64,000 nt of DNA from Eonycteris spelaea (taxonomy: Eukaryota > Chordata > Mammalia > Chiroptera > Pteropodidae). Positions 46,083 through 56,819 of this stretch are shown in pieces (position 1 is the stretch's first letter; each line of letters starts with the position of its first letter). Below the pieces are notes generated by a model. The model was not told the origin of the DNA. It saw only the letters and a list, made by a program, of their open reading frames with translations, and did not search any database. A program made the translations under genes and the position numbers. The DNA lies in assembly GCA_003508835.1 (NCBI GenBank), contig PUFA01000012.1, forward strand, positions 20,254,001-20,318,000, in the 5' to 3' direction.

Positions 46083-46163
<81 letters not shown>
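45975..46163. repeat. compound TA/CA microsatellite forming a near-perfect inverted repeat
   Basis: Blocks run TA, CA, TA, TG, TA, then TACGTA at the centre (46047-46052), then TA, CA, TA, TG, TA. The left arm (about 45975-46049) is the reverse complement of the right arm (46050-46130) apart from small unit-count differences such as one extra TA near the centre. Open frames of 79 and 91 aa on the two strands are Ile/Tyr/Val-type translations of the repeat, not genes. Such a tract could extrude a cruciform and is prone to slippage. Confidence 0.9.
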
Positions 46164-46169
46164 AGCTGA

Positions 46170-47300
46170 GATGAGGGTTTAAAAAAAGATTTAAATCTCT
46201 TTTGACCAAAAATTGGATCCACACACCTAAAGCCAATCTTCACCATCACCCCACTGCTACCAACTCCAGCATTGGAAGTTATGTAATAGAATGGTGTTAC
46301 GTGGAGCTACTGTAGGGTCGAGAAGTGGGAGGAGGAATTCTGGGCTTGAGTCTCTCAGGGTGATCACTACCTTTTTAACATAAATCATCGTCTTGACTGC
46401 GATTGATCTAACAAGACAACATGGCTTTCCCAGCAATTTCCTATCCACATTCAGGAGAGTGTCCTTCTAGCTTACTTTAAGCTCTACATATATCAGTGCA
46501 CGAGTCTCTGGAAAAGGGAAAAGAGAGAAACATTTAATATATTTGTAAAATATATATATCTGATACCTCATGGGCCACTTCTTCCTCAAAGCCATTAAAG
46601 GCTGTCTTTTAAATTTAATTTTCTCTATTTCTAACCTTCTAAGATGAGAACCATGGCTGCTAGTCCTTGCCTCCTGTCTTGATTCTCTCACCCCATTAAG
46701 GTTGAAGCTAATTTGTCACATTGACACTGAGGAATATAATTATTCAAAGCTGAATTAAAAAGTGAATTTATACAGAACAAAACCAATAAGCCAAGCAGCC
46801 TTGACATTTAATTTTCTTGGAAACCTTTTCCATCGAGCCAGGAAAGTCTGCACACTAAACATTTGCAAATGAAAGTGGTGTAGGAGGAGGATAATCTCAT
46901 ATAAACGATGAATGAATAATATGAAGGAGATTGGATGTTATAGATAGTCTTTTCTCCTTCCCTTGTCCTTCCCCACCTTACTCTGAAGTGGCATGTGTGC
47001 ATTCCAGCTTTTAGAGGCAGTCCTGTTTTTTTTCTCTCTTTTTTCGTAGATATGGGGGTTTGGGGAATAAAGAGGGAGAATTTTTATTTATGTTTTTGGC
47101 CAGCAATTCTAGGTTTGCATTTACTATTAAGAATATTGCTTCTTGGCTCTCAAACTCTGAGGCTCAATAAACACTGTCCATATACCAAGAGTTGCCTCAA
47201 GACCCTAATGTGAATAATTTAAGATTAGTTTAAGACACTGTTTGGCTCCTTAAGGTGGGCTGAACATTAGAAAAGAACCATATTTCAGAATCTATTTAGC
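46170..47300. other. unannotated DNA
   Basis: No repeat or exon recognised; short frames on both strands without support. Confidence 0.4.
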
Positions 47301-47304
47301 CTCC

Positions 47305-47745
47305 AGTTTTAGGGTAGGTAATGCTAGTTGCTTTAGCAAAAAGTCAAAATCTCAGTGGTTTGACATGATAAATTTACCACTCACATCCTGGATTCAATGT
47401 TGGTTGGAGGGAAGTAAGGTGAAAGAAAGGTCCTATTCCATGTAGTCATTTAGGAACCTAGACTTTCGCTGTAATGTAAGTCTGCCATCTTCTCAGATTC
47501 AGCATCTCTCCAGATTCTCTCTCACCGGATTCTCTGTATCTACCTGACAGGGAATTAGGACAGAGAATAGAGGATCATGCAGGATAGAGAGAGGTGGATC
47601 TCTCTCCAGGCCTTTGACTAGAACTCAGTCACATGGCCCACCTAACTGCACAGGAACTTTGGAAATGTAGCTCAACTCTGTGACTTGCACCTGCAGAAAG
47701 AGGAAACAAGTTTGGTGAACACATAGTGTTGATTCTGCCTTGGTT
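47305..47745 (-). mobile_element. MLT1-like MaLR LTR (minus)
   Basis: GGGTAGGTAATGCTAGTTGC, AAATCTCAGTGGTTTGACAT, TTGACTAGAACTCAGTCACA, TGGCCCACCTAACTGCACAG, GTGAACACATAGTG: antisense MaLR-type LTR text from its 3' end to its 5' part. Confidence 0.6.
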
Positions 47746-47749
47746 CCCT

Positions 47750-49910
47750 TTCCTCTTGCTGTCCATACCTGTGCACACAGCCCTAGGGTATTCTACCTGT
47801 GATGACACCAAGTCCTAGTCCAGGGTAGTCTACCTGCGATGACACCAAGGCATTTATTTGAACTTATCTAGTGGTTAGGCACGTATTCATTTGATCCTAT
47901 TTTATTCCATTTGTTTTTCTTTGACTTTTCTACTGTCAGCAGTAAACATGTGTAAATACAGACCCTGCTTGAATCACCATATTTTTTAATTGGTATTCTG
48001 CAGAGAGTGGATGCTGACTATTCAATGTATACACATGGAAAGTAAGAGCAGATCTCATCTATTTATCTATTATATAGGCAAAAGCTCTAAATCATTGTTC
48101 CTCTCTACCAAGCTATTCCTCTCTGGGGAAGAAGAGAAAATTACGGGGCTTTAAGATACCAAATGATCAAAAGAAAAACAAAGCCAGAGAAATTTCAGCT
48201 TCAATGATAATGGAATAAAGTGTCACCAGGATATCTAGTAACAGATTACTTGACACAATTTAGGACACGGTGTTCTAGAGAAGTTCATTTATGCCCCTTA
48301 ACCTTATTACAAAATTCAGAGTCTAATTCTGAAGTTGGTTCTTGATTAAGAACAGTTCTAACATATGAAAGACTTCTTAGATAAAGCCAAAAGAAGCAAA
48401 GAAACATTGACTAGGAACTGATGGAAGTCAAGGATTGGCCTATATACTCCAACTTTAGTGACTCCTTGAGCGGAGCATAGTGAAGGCATAGATTGGAATT
48501 TTTTTGGTCATGCTAGTATTCCACAGGGGAAATTTCTACCCATGGACTTTTAGGACCCATAAAATATGGTTCTACATGCCTTTTCTCGGAATTTTATCCC
48601 CAAGAGGGATGTGGAAAATGAAGTACTGCTTTCTTATCGATTATACTCCTGGCTTCATCTGCCAGCAAAAGGCCAGCATTGCAAGAAAAATCCCATCTCC
48701 ATGGCAACAGAGATCACAACTTGTAACTTGATATCACATGAAAAATTTTTTCTCTAGCCTTAAAGATTGCAATATTGTGAATGCAAGTGTGATCTTTGGC
48801 AATAGGGTTTTGTTAGAGTATCTGGGCCAAAGGGCTAATGTCCAGAGTGAAGGCCTTTAGGACTTTATTTATATTATGGCAAGAAGTAATACTTAAGCCA
48901 TCTAAGACATTTTTCCTACCAAGGAACAATGACCTTTTTTTTTTTTTTTATTCCAGATATCTCAAGAGTGGAAGAATAGGAAATTTCATTTGTTGAACTT
49001 CCCTAAATATTGCAAGACCCCCCAAAATAGGGTGAGGGTGGAGCTAATTAAATTAGTTCTGTTAACCATCACCACATTCTTTTCCTGCCAAGTCCTCTGC
49101 TGTCCTTAAGCTACTTAAGATAATGGAGCCAGTTCTATAAGGGACACCTGATCACCCTGGTCTAGAAAACTGAGCTGCTCTATAAGCTATGCTGTGAAGA
49201 AGTTACCTGCACCTGTGTTTTAAAACCTTAAGGTGATAGTGTCTGATCAGGCAAGGAGGAGTCTGGGTGCAAGAGGAGCTTTGATGCTTACTGATCACAT
49301 GCTCTGTGGCCAGCGTCGTGCTGTCTGCTGGATGCGCTCAGAGATTATAGTGTGTACCATCTTCCCTGTTCTTGTGAACAAAGAGCAACATTGGCTCATG
49401 TTTGGTGTCATTAGAGGCTGTCACTTCTACATGAGGTTCTAAACTAAGTGTTCAACACATTTGGTAGCCACTGGTGCCAAATATATTACGATTGCATCAG
49501 TTGTTGACAGAGCTGGTATCTCAAACAGTGGTTCACTGCAAAGAGAAAATTTAATGTGTCAGTCTGGTTCATTTTTATTCTTAATGATCAAAAACATTAA
49601 ATCATTTTTCACTTGAAATTTATAGAAGTGACCATATATTTTTGAGTAGTACCATTGTAAATGGAATCTGAGGATTGGAGTTGGAGACAGACATGCAAAG
49701 ATTGTTATAAAAGAAATGTGGGGGAGGGGGAGACAAAATCAGAGAAAAGGATCAGTTTAACAAAGAATAGTCTGCTGCAGAGCCTTAATAATAACTAAGT
49801 TTTAAATTTATCAGTTCTCTCTCCCACTCTTTACCACCTTTGTTTAGTGAGCAAACTTTCACCTCTTTAGGATGAAATAGGCCTCTTCTCTGAAGTTTTG
49901 AGATATGTTT
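47750..49910. other. unannotated DNA with one RFX-like site
   Basis: No repeat assigned. ATCTCCATGGCAAC at 48695-48708 has one intact RFX half-site (GGCAAC). A 25-base near-duplicate about 40 bp apart (GGTATTCTACCTGTGATGAC at 47788 and GGTAGTCTACCTGCGATGAC at 47824) marks a small local duplication. Poly-T run 48934-48949. Frames near 48504-48757 have no domain. Confidence 0.4.
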
Positions 49911-49919
49911 TTATCTGTC

Positions 49920-50248
49920 AGAATAGGCTGATTTATGCTGTGGTAACAAACAACCACAGGGCACATCAGTAGATGACAATCATGAGTTTATTCCTCACTC
50001 ATGCTATGTGCCAACATGGGTGGCTGCAGCCCTGCTGTCATCTTTACTCTGCGACCAAGGCTGATGTAGCCTCTGTCTGGAACACTGCCAGTTGTGTGGT
50101 AGAGAAAAAAGAGAATTCCTGCCTGTTAATTAAGCACTGGCTGTTAAAGCTTCAGTCCAAAATTGACACGCATCACTCCTGCTCACGTTTCATTAGCCAG
50201 ACAGCTCACATCACCAAGCTTGGGCAGGGAAGGCAATCCCTTTTGTAA
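49920..50248 (-). mobile_element. MLT1-like MaLR LTR fragment (minus)
   Basis: GAATAGGCTGATTTATGCTG, TGGTAACAAACAACCACAGG, GTTTATTCCTCACTCATGC, AATTGACACGCATCACTCC. The 91-aa plus-strand frame here (49973-50248) is LTR-derived. Confidence 0.65.
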
Positions 50249-50249
50249 G

Positions 50250-50865
50250 CTTAATCTTAATTAAGTGCCTTGAATTTCTTGGGGAAGAGCCACACCTTTG
50301 GTTACTTTTTCCTGGGTCAATTTGTTCACCTGGGGGCCACCTTAAGGCATTTAGAGGATTTTTTTTCCCAAAGATTATGAAGGCCACATCTCTAATTTGA
50401 TCCTTTCCCTGAAACCAAGATTTAATTATCTTTCATTGTTCAAAGGTCTCAGTTTTTTCCTTTATAATTTGAGTTGTAAAGATGTTGCCTCTTCTAATCC
50501 TATAAGATTGGGAATTTCTGGGCTCTTAGTCCCTTTCATTTCTGCTTACAAAGTGTTTATTTCTTAAATCATCTCTTTCTCATGGCACCATGTCAGATGC
50601 AGCCAACAGCAATCAAAGGATGCTATTAGCATTCCATTTTTCACCCTCTTCACACCGGAGCAACAAGCTCATTGGGTGCATTGTATGTATTCAGAATTGT
50701 CACTGGTGACAGTTTTAGCAAATGTTTTTCTACTGTGAAGTGGATTGCCATTTTCCAAGCTTCACTACGAGTTTCCCTGCAGGACCACTGCCTGGCCCCA
50801 AGTCAGCGCCTTCTATTTGGGGACTCTTTGTTGTTACAGGAGCACTGTTTCCTGATGCCAATTAC
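50250..50865. other. unannotated DNA
   Basis: Nothing recognised. Confidence 0.4.
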
Positions 50866-50867
50866 TA

Positions 50868-50980
50868 CATCAGGGTATGCTTGGCTACGCTACAGTAACC
50901 AAAGACCTCCAGATCTGAGTAACTTGAAACGACAAAGGTTGTTCACTAATAGTACGTGCCCATTACAGATCATCTGAGCC
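50868..50980 (-). mobile_element. MLT1-like LTR terminal fragment (minus)
   Basis: ATCAGGGTATGCTTGGCTAC, GCTACAGTAACCAAAGACCT, GAGTAACTTGAAACGACAAA: the same LTR end as at 49920, truncated after about 110 bp. Confidence 0.6.
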
Positions 50981-51104
50981 TTTACTCCTTCAAGTAAGGG
51001 CTGTGAATATTTCTTAATAATACAGTTAACTCTAATTATTGAGTCAAAATACTATTTATCTCATAAAATCTGATTTTGCTCCATCCTTATATACTTCTGC
51101 AAAT

Positions 51105-51440
51105 TCATGTATTCAACAAATATTTATTGATTACCTACAACGTACAAAATTCTATTCTTAGGTCCTGGGGAAGTATCAAAGAACAAGACACATACAAGTC
51201 CTGCTATCACATCAGCCCTCTTTCTAGCCTATTGACTCTGCTTTAACAAAAGTACTTGTTTGAAAGTGCTTTAACAAAAGCACATGTCACTTTTTCTCCT
51301 ACCGCATGAAGCTGTTTGATCAGGGTCCACAGAAGAGATGATGTTCAAACCAGCCCTTGAAAAATGAGCAGAGTTTGGATAGGCAAAGAAAGGGTAAAGT
51401 AGCCAACAGCATTCTAGGGGCCAGGAAGGATGGAGTCATA
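51105..51440 (-). mobile_element. L2 LINE 3' end (minus)
   Basis: ATTCAACAAATATTTATTGA, TTACCTACAACGTACAAAAT, CCTGGGGAAGTATCAAAGAA, then, after a diverged gap, GATGATGTTCAAACCAGCCC and AGCATTCTAGGGGCCAGGAA. Confidence 0.7.
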
Positions 51441-51444
51441 AAGC

Positions 51445-52955
51445 AGACTCCCAGTTTAAAAGAATTGCTCCTGTGGATTGCGCATGGAGAGCAAAGGTAA
51501 TCTCCAGAGTGGTTAAAATAAAAAGGATTATCTCCCGAGGGATCTTGATTTTAGGTTTTTGTCTCAGAGTTTGTCCTGTCATCACCTCTGGTATAGTGCA
51601 TGAAGCAGGAGCTTCTCGAGCCCACTGTTCTATCCAACTTTCTGCTCGAGGCTAGTGAAGTTCATACCCTTGTTTTTGTTTCTACGTTTTTGATCATGCC
51701 CAGTGCAGGGGAGCCACTGAAGAATTTAAAATGCCGTAGTATGGAATGAGATTTCAGTTTTAGGAACTAAAAGGTAGAAGGCAGGAGACCCGTAGGAGAC
51801 TATCACAACTGTCTACCAGGCCTTGGGTCCTGCCATAAAAGAACTGATTTGTAAAACTGCCCTGTTACTTAAACATTACTGTTGATGCACCCAGGCTGCT
51901 TGTCTGTGGTGCTGACATGCCAGAGTGTGCCAATCTTAAGCCAGCCTTTCCAACAGATTAGTTTCCTCCCCAGCTTTTCTTTTCCAGGTAGCTGTTGCTG
52001 AAATTTCTGCATGTCTCATGGCCAAAGATGCCAGGCTCTGACAGATTGAAGAAGCAATGCTTAAATGCTTAGAGATAGGAGGAGAGTTAGGAAGCCACTT
52101 CAATAGCAAAGGAATGAAACATTGATGTGTTACTGATAAAATGTAAAGGTAAGAAATTCAGGGTGGGTAATTGAGAGAGTAAATCTTTTACCAAGACAGA
52201 AAACTCAAGAATGTGGTAAGTATCTATTTTGTTCATCTTATTTTGGAAACATTGAGTTGGAGGTTTGAGCAGGATTTCTCTGAGGAGTTCTCAGGCCTGC
52301 GAGTGGGAACCTCAGAGCATAACTAATGCAGATGTAACTAAAATGTAAGAGTTGAAAGAGATTGGGTAGAGAGGACGTTTTGAGCAAGAAAAGAAACAGA
52401 GGCAGGATAGGCAGGAATGCCCGCATTTCAGAAGAGGCAGAGGAAGAGGAGACAGTAATGAACTAAAAGGAATATGGAGAGAAGGGAAGTGTGCACAATG
52501 ACACTGCCATTGTGACAAAGTTTTTCAATTATTTTGCTTTTAAGGGAAAATAAACAGTTTTTAATATTTTCTTAATTCATTTATATAATTATTTAAATTA
52601 GCAAATACATTTATATAGTTAAATATTAATAACTTTTTAACTTTATCTTTTAACTTAAAATGTTTATGTAGTCATTTTGAACCCTGCATTAAATAAAAAT
52701 AGTAAGCTTCATACTTACTGTTTTGTATAAAACAGAGATGTACATACACTACATGAAACATGCAGTTTATGGTATTAACATTTCATGGGGGGAACAGTTG
52801 GGCAAAAGTGTCCAAAAAGCTTTTAAGGGAGGGAGTAATGAAAAAGTTGAGAAATATTACTATATACAGTCGTGTCATTTGTAGAATTTTAGTCTTAGTT
52901 TCAACATTGAGAGTTAATCTTCTCTATTTCCTCCCAGCTGCTTCTTCTAGACTTT
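51445..52955. other. unannotated DNA
   Basis: 51650-51800 contains GGGGAGCCACTGAAGAATTT, possibly more of the old repeat at 51105-51440. 52520-52690 is very AT-rich. No exon recognised. Confidence 0.35.
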
Positions 52956-52962
52956 TTCTTAC

Positions 52963-53195
52963 CTGTAATTTGAGTTGGCTGCCACTAAGCGGTAGGCTCT
53001 GGTCTCACGAACCAGACGGACAGATACGTAGTTAATATGAGCAACAGGTAGATGGCAAGCTTCTTCTAATGCTTCTACCAACACAGAACTCTTGATTAAA
53101 AAATAAAATAGAATATTGTATGTCCTGCTCTTTTGAGTGAACGAAATACTGAGAGCCATTGTGAGCGGGGATCCCACAGAGCTTTTTCTCACCAT
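52963..53195 (-). CDS. candidate first coding exon of an unidentified minus-strand gene
   Basis: Best coding candidate in the window. On the minus strand a frame is open from ATG 53195 and, with a better Kozak context (ACAATGG, A at -3 and G at +4), from ATG 53159, down to a strong donor TTACAG|GTAAGA (GT at 52962-52961). From 53159 it is 65 codons plus two bases (phase 2). The end of the peptide (SSVLVEALEEACHLPVAHIN, then YVSVRLVRETRAYRLVAAN) is compositionally protein-like and its DNA keeps four CpGs. Alternatively it is an internal exon of 128 bp (52963-53090) behind the acceptor TATTTTATTTTTTAATCAAG, which also fits. The CpG cluster and YY1-type motif just upstream favour the first-exon reading. 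I recognise no family, and no partner exon is certain. Confidence 0.4.
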
Positions 53196-53299
53196 GTAGC
53201 CTGTGAGCTTGGAACCTACTAATAGTGTTTAAGCTGCTAGTCAAATGGAAACGAGTTAGATAATTACAGAAGAAGTAGTGTCCCTTTCCAGAATATATA

Positions 53300-53610
53300 G
53301 TTTCAAATTATGATGGCGGCCATGTAGATTAATGTTATTCGCTCCTAAAATAATTTAGCGACACGTATCATAAATTTATGGATGCCTATGTACCCCTTTA
53401 AACCTGGCGGTTTCCTTCGACCAGCTGTTGTGTCCGTGGGTCCAGAGCCACGTTGTTCCTGGTGGGAGGAGGGTACGGATGCTCCTCCTCAAATCTGAAA
53501 CTCGGCCCTTTCTTCCTCAGCAGCTGCTGCCACAGCCTCTAGCGGGTTGAAGAGAAGTGGAAAGAATCCGGAGCCCAGGAAGCGTTGCTCAACCTCTCTG
53601 CTCGCTCTTA
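53300..53610 (-). promoter_or_regulatory. candidate promoter: CpG cluster with YY1-type motif
   Basis: Ten CpGs fall between 53408 and 53604 in a genome stretch that is otherwise strongly CpG-depleted. ATGGCGGCCATG at 53313-53324 contains the YY1 core ATGGCGGC typical of promoters just downstream of transcription starts. E-box-like CAGCTG sites are at about 53422 and 53521. The block ends 150 bp upstream of the ATG at 53159. It is smaller and weaker than a classical CpG island. Direction is inferred from the neighbouring frame; it could be bidirectional. Confidence 0.35.
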
Positions 53611-53706
53611 AACCACTTCCCAGTGTCAGAAATAATGTTTTCTGCATTACTCATTTTTCTGTTTTTTGTTGTTTCCCCCCACACACATTTTCTCAAGCCT
53701 CTATAA

Positions 53707-53891
53707 CGGTGCTGCCCAATATGGTAACCACTAGCTACATGCAGCTATTTAAATTTAAAATTCAGTTCCCCAGTTTTGCTACCCCATTTTAAGAGCTCAG
53801 TAGCAACCTATAGGCTAGTGGTTAGTATATCAGACAATACAACTTACAGGACATCTCTGTCATCACAGAAAATTCTATTGGACAGGGCTAC
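53707..53891 (-). mobile_element. hAT MITE, same terminal type as 4838-5311
   Basis: GGTGCTGCCCAATATGGTAA and ATTCTATTGGACAGGGCT are the inverted ends. Between them are CCACTAGCTACATGCAGC and a diverged GTAGCAACCTATAGGCTAG. Confidence 0.7.
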
Positions 53892-53924
53892 CTGCCTCGG
53901 TTTTGCAGGATCATCCATGCACTT

Positions 53925-54025
53925 ATTTAATAATTATACTGAATACCTACTATGTGCCTGACCATATTCTAAGCACTGAGGATACAGTAGCAGACATGAT
54001 GGATAAAATTTCACAACTCACATTT
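53925..54025 (-). mobile_element. L2 3'-end fragment (minus)
   Basis: ACTGAATACCTACTATGTGC, CATATTCTAAGCACTGAGGA, TACAGTAGCAGACATGATGG. Confidence 0.8.
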
Positions 54026-54029
54026 TAAT

Positions 54030-54800
54030 TTAGAAAGCCTGCATCCAAATGTCAGTGTGTATCGATAGCTTGGGAGGGAAGACAGATGGCCAATTGTTTT
54101 TAAAAATCCTGGCTCATCTTCATTTGATTCCTTTGAGGTATAGCTCAATTTTCTTCAACTTTTTACCTCTGAATTTTAGACTTCTAATTTGGGTCGATTT
54201 GCAAGGCACAAATGGTTTATACATTTGATTTACCTTTAAGTATTGGCCGTCATTGTTAAGTCTTTGAGGTTCTGGGTGAGAGGTCTGTTTGAAAGTAATT
54301 GTTCTAGTATTTAATCATTTAAATCAATTCTGGCTGCCTGTGTTTAGAATTTTAATTCAGTGAAAGGTCTAGTTCAGACTGGTTGTGTATAACCACAGCA
54401 GAGGCAAATACATTACAATTATTTTGTTGGTCTTCGTACCACAAAGCCCATGTTTTAATACACCCTCTCCATGTGGGGTTACTCATACAGTGTTAATATT
54501 ACTTGTCTAAAAAGTCGCACAATGGAATGGGTGGTACTTCTAAATTTGCCATGAGAATTCAGACATACCCTGCTGATGCTCTCAACAAGAGCCACAAACG
54601 CTAACACCAACAATCCCTTTAAACTAAGAAACTGTAAACATTGTCTCCACTGGTAAATCAATGAAAGAGACCTTGGCGATGGGTCTTTCTCCTCTCTTTC
54701 CTCATTTGTTGGTCCTTGGAAGATGAAAATGATTTGTCCAAGATAACAGTTGTAGAGTAAAATCCTGCCATAACATAATAAATGGGTTCAGAAATTCACT
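54030..54800. other. unannotated DNA
   Basis: Nothing recognised. Confidence 0.4.
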
Positions 54801-54807
54801 ATGCACA

Positions 54808-54977
54808 GCAGGGTTTCTCAAACGTTAGTGTGCATCCTGAAGGTTTTTTTGAAGCACAGGTTGCTGGGCATTATGCCCAGAGTTTCTGATTTACTGGGTC
54901 TTGGGTGGATCCCACTAATTTGCATTTCTAACAAATTCCTAGGCACTTGTTGGTCTGCGGACATTTGTGAACCACTG
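54808..54977 (+). mobile_element. MER5A hAT-Charlie MITE (plus)
   Basis: CAGGGTTTCTCAAACGTTAG, AGCACAGGTTGCTGGGC, CAGAGTTTCTGATTTACTGG, AATTTGCATTTCTAACAAAT, TTTGTGAACCACTGG: nearly full length with both inverted ends. Confidence 0.92.
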
Positions 54978-54979
54978 GC

Positions 54980-55610
54980 TAAACGTGTGGTTACATTACT
55001 GTGACGTTATTGCAGTGATGAAAGTGAGCTTCATAGCTAGCCAGCCTAGGTACCTGAGGGTCCAGCTCTATCCGGAATCTATCCAAGTGTAAACCTGTGT
55101 TTGGTACCACCTGCTGATGGTCATCTAATGCTGTGTGAACATCTGTGGGGATGACTCTGGGTCCTGTAGCTGTTTGAGATTTCCAGGACAGTGACACTCC
55201 AGCTATCTCATGGGTAGGTGTTTATTTTGTCATTCTGCTGGGAAGATTGAACCTTGAGGACTCAGTCTACATCTCTGTGCTTCTCAACTGCTATCTGCTG
55301 CTTCCCTATCAGTGTTCCCTGATGAGAACCCTGTTTGAGAAGCTGGAGAGCCAGCCACATTATATCTAAAATTGTATTTAATAGGAATTTTAAAGCAGCC
55401 AATGGTACATCATCTGCTGTTCGGTGTACTCATCCTCAGACTCCTGCCTCGCCGCTCGTACTCGGCACCATTGAACTTTTCCACCTTTACCGTCTTCTCA
55501 AAATCCTTCTTAACCTTGAAAATTTAGCTGAGATCCCATCTTCTTCAAAAATGTTGATGATGGGGTTTTTTTTTTTTTTTTGCTCCAACTTTCTCTAAGC
55601 GATAGGAATG
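54980..55610. other. unannotated DNA
   Basis: No feature recognised apart from a T17 run (55566-55582). Confidence 0.4.
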
Positions 55611-55614
55611 TCAT

Positions 55615-55705
55615 TTTATTCTCAAAACAACCTTGCAGTGTAGGTGTGATACCTGTTTTACAGGTAGGGATGCTGAAACTCAAGAAGAGTAACACATTCT
55701 CTAAT
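55615..55705 (-). mobile_element. MIR SINE fragment (minus)
   Basis: TCTCAAAACAACCTTGCAGT, CCTGTTTTACAGGTAGGGAT, GCTGAAACTCAAGAAGAG. Confidence 0.7.
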
Positions 55706-55794
55706 TTGTTATAATTGGTTATAGTGTAATGATTTGTCTGATGCAGCTGGTAGGGACGAAACTGGCTATCGAGTGATTTTTGACATGATATCCT

Positions 55795-55890
55795 CTCCTG
55801 CTAAACTGCGAGCTCGTTGAGGGTAGGCTTCATGTCTCATTTGCTTTTATTCGCAGCCCCTCCTACTAACACAGTGCTTGTAACATGGTG
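55795..55890 (+). mobile_element. L2 3'-end fragment (plus)
   Basis: AAACTGCGAGCTCGTTGAGG, GTAGGCTTCATGTCTCATTT, CAGTGCTTGTAACATGGTGG. Confidence 0.65.
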
Positions 55891-56505
55891 GCACTCATGT
55901 TTTCCAAAGAAATAGACCTCCCAACTCACTGCTGCTTGTACGGGATCCTCCTGCCCTGCTTCTCTCTGTGCTTTTGGCCGTGGTCTCCCGCAGGGGAGGG
56001 GACCCTTTCAGTGTGGCCTTCCACCCTCGGAATTTGCACCATCAGCTCTTCACTGTCTTTCACCCCTGAATGCAGCCTTCAGGAAAAGGAATATCAGCCC
56101 ATCTGGAGAACGAGCGATTTAGAGGCTACGGCGGTTTCATGCCTTTATGATTCTGCATGTGGCTCCCATACCCTCTTCACTGAACTTCAGTCTCTTTCCC
56201 TTTCAGTCATTATCTCCTTAATCTTGGACTCCCTATGAAGCAAGTAGCAGAGTCAAGTGAGAGGTTTACCAAAGAAAAAACACAGAGAATTCATGTTGCT
56301 TAAAACTTGAATTGCATGAGAGGCTGTGGATCTAAATATTTAAGAAATTCTGAATCACTCATTTTCTGTTTTGAGTATAACTTGCAAATGTGGTTTCATT
56401 TATCATCCCACTTCTTCCATCTCTGGTAAAACTGCCAGTTTCAGGAATGAAAACAAGTGGGGCTGGCCTCACTGTGACTCTAGTTCTCTCTTAGGCAGGG
56501 GCAAG
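55891..56505. other. unannotated DNA
   Basis: The 117-aa open frame at 55885-56238 starts in the L2 tail and is hydrophobic/Ser-rich with no domain; not called. Confidence 0.4.
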
Positions 56506-56511
56506 GGTCCC

Positions 56512-56645
56512 TGCTTCTTGACCAGCTGCACATGAGAATCCCCTGAGAGCTTCACTCAGTCCCTCAGGGGGTCTGATTTAATTGGTCTGGTGTGTTTTCC
56601 CAGAGTTCTATCTAATGTGCAGTCAGGGTTAGGAACTGCTAGCTT
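56512..56645 (+). mobile_element. MER5-like hAT MITE (plus)
   Basis: GCTGCACATGAGAATCCCCT, GAGAGCTTCACTCAGTCCCT, GGTTAGGAACTGCTA. Confidence 0.6.
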
Positions 56646-56689
56646 AGGTTTTTGGGTTTCCATCCCTCACTTATCATGAAAGCCATCTT

Positions 56690-56815
56690 GAGTACCTTTT
56701 CAAATTGCCTCATTGAAGAACCTAGTAATTAGAATTCCTGAGAAAGAGACCTAGGAATCTGTTTTAAAAATAGATTCTGACCATCAACTGGTTTGGGGAA
56801 CACCAGTCTTGGCAC
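56690..56815 (+). mobile_element. second hAT MITE scrap
   Basis: TAGAATTCCTGAGAAAGAGA, CCTAGGAATCTGTTTTAAAA, GTTTGGGGAACACCAG follow the MER5/MER20 pattern loosely. Confidence 0.4.
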
Positions 56816-56819
56816 TTTT

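Noticed and set aside
45930..46236. Open frames of 79 and 91 aa rich in Ile/Tyr/Val/His
   Set aside because: Direct translations of the TA/CA microsatellite.
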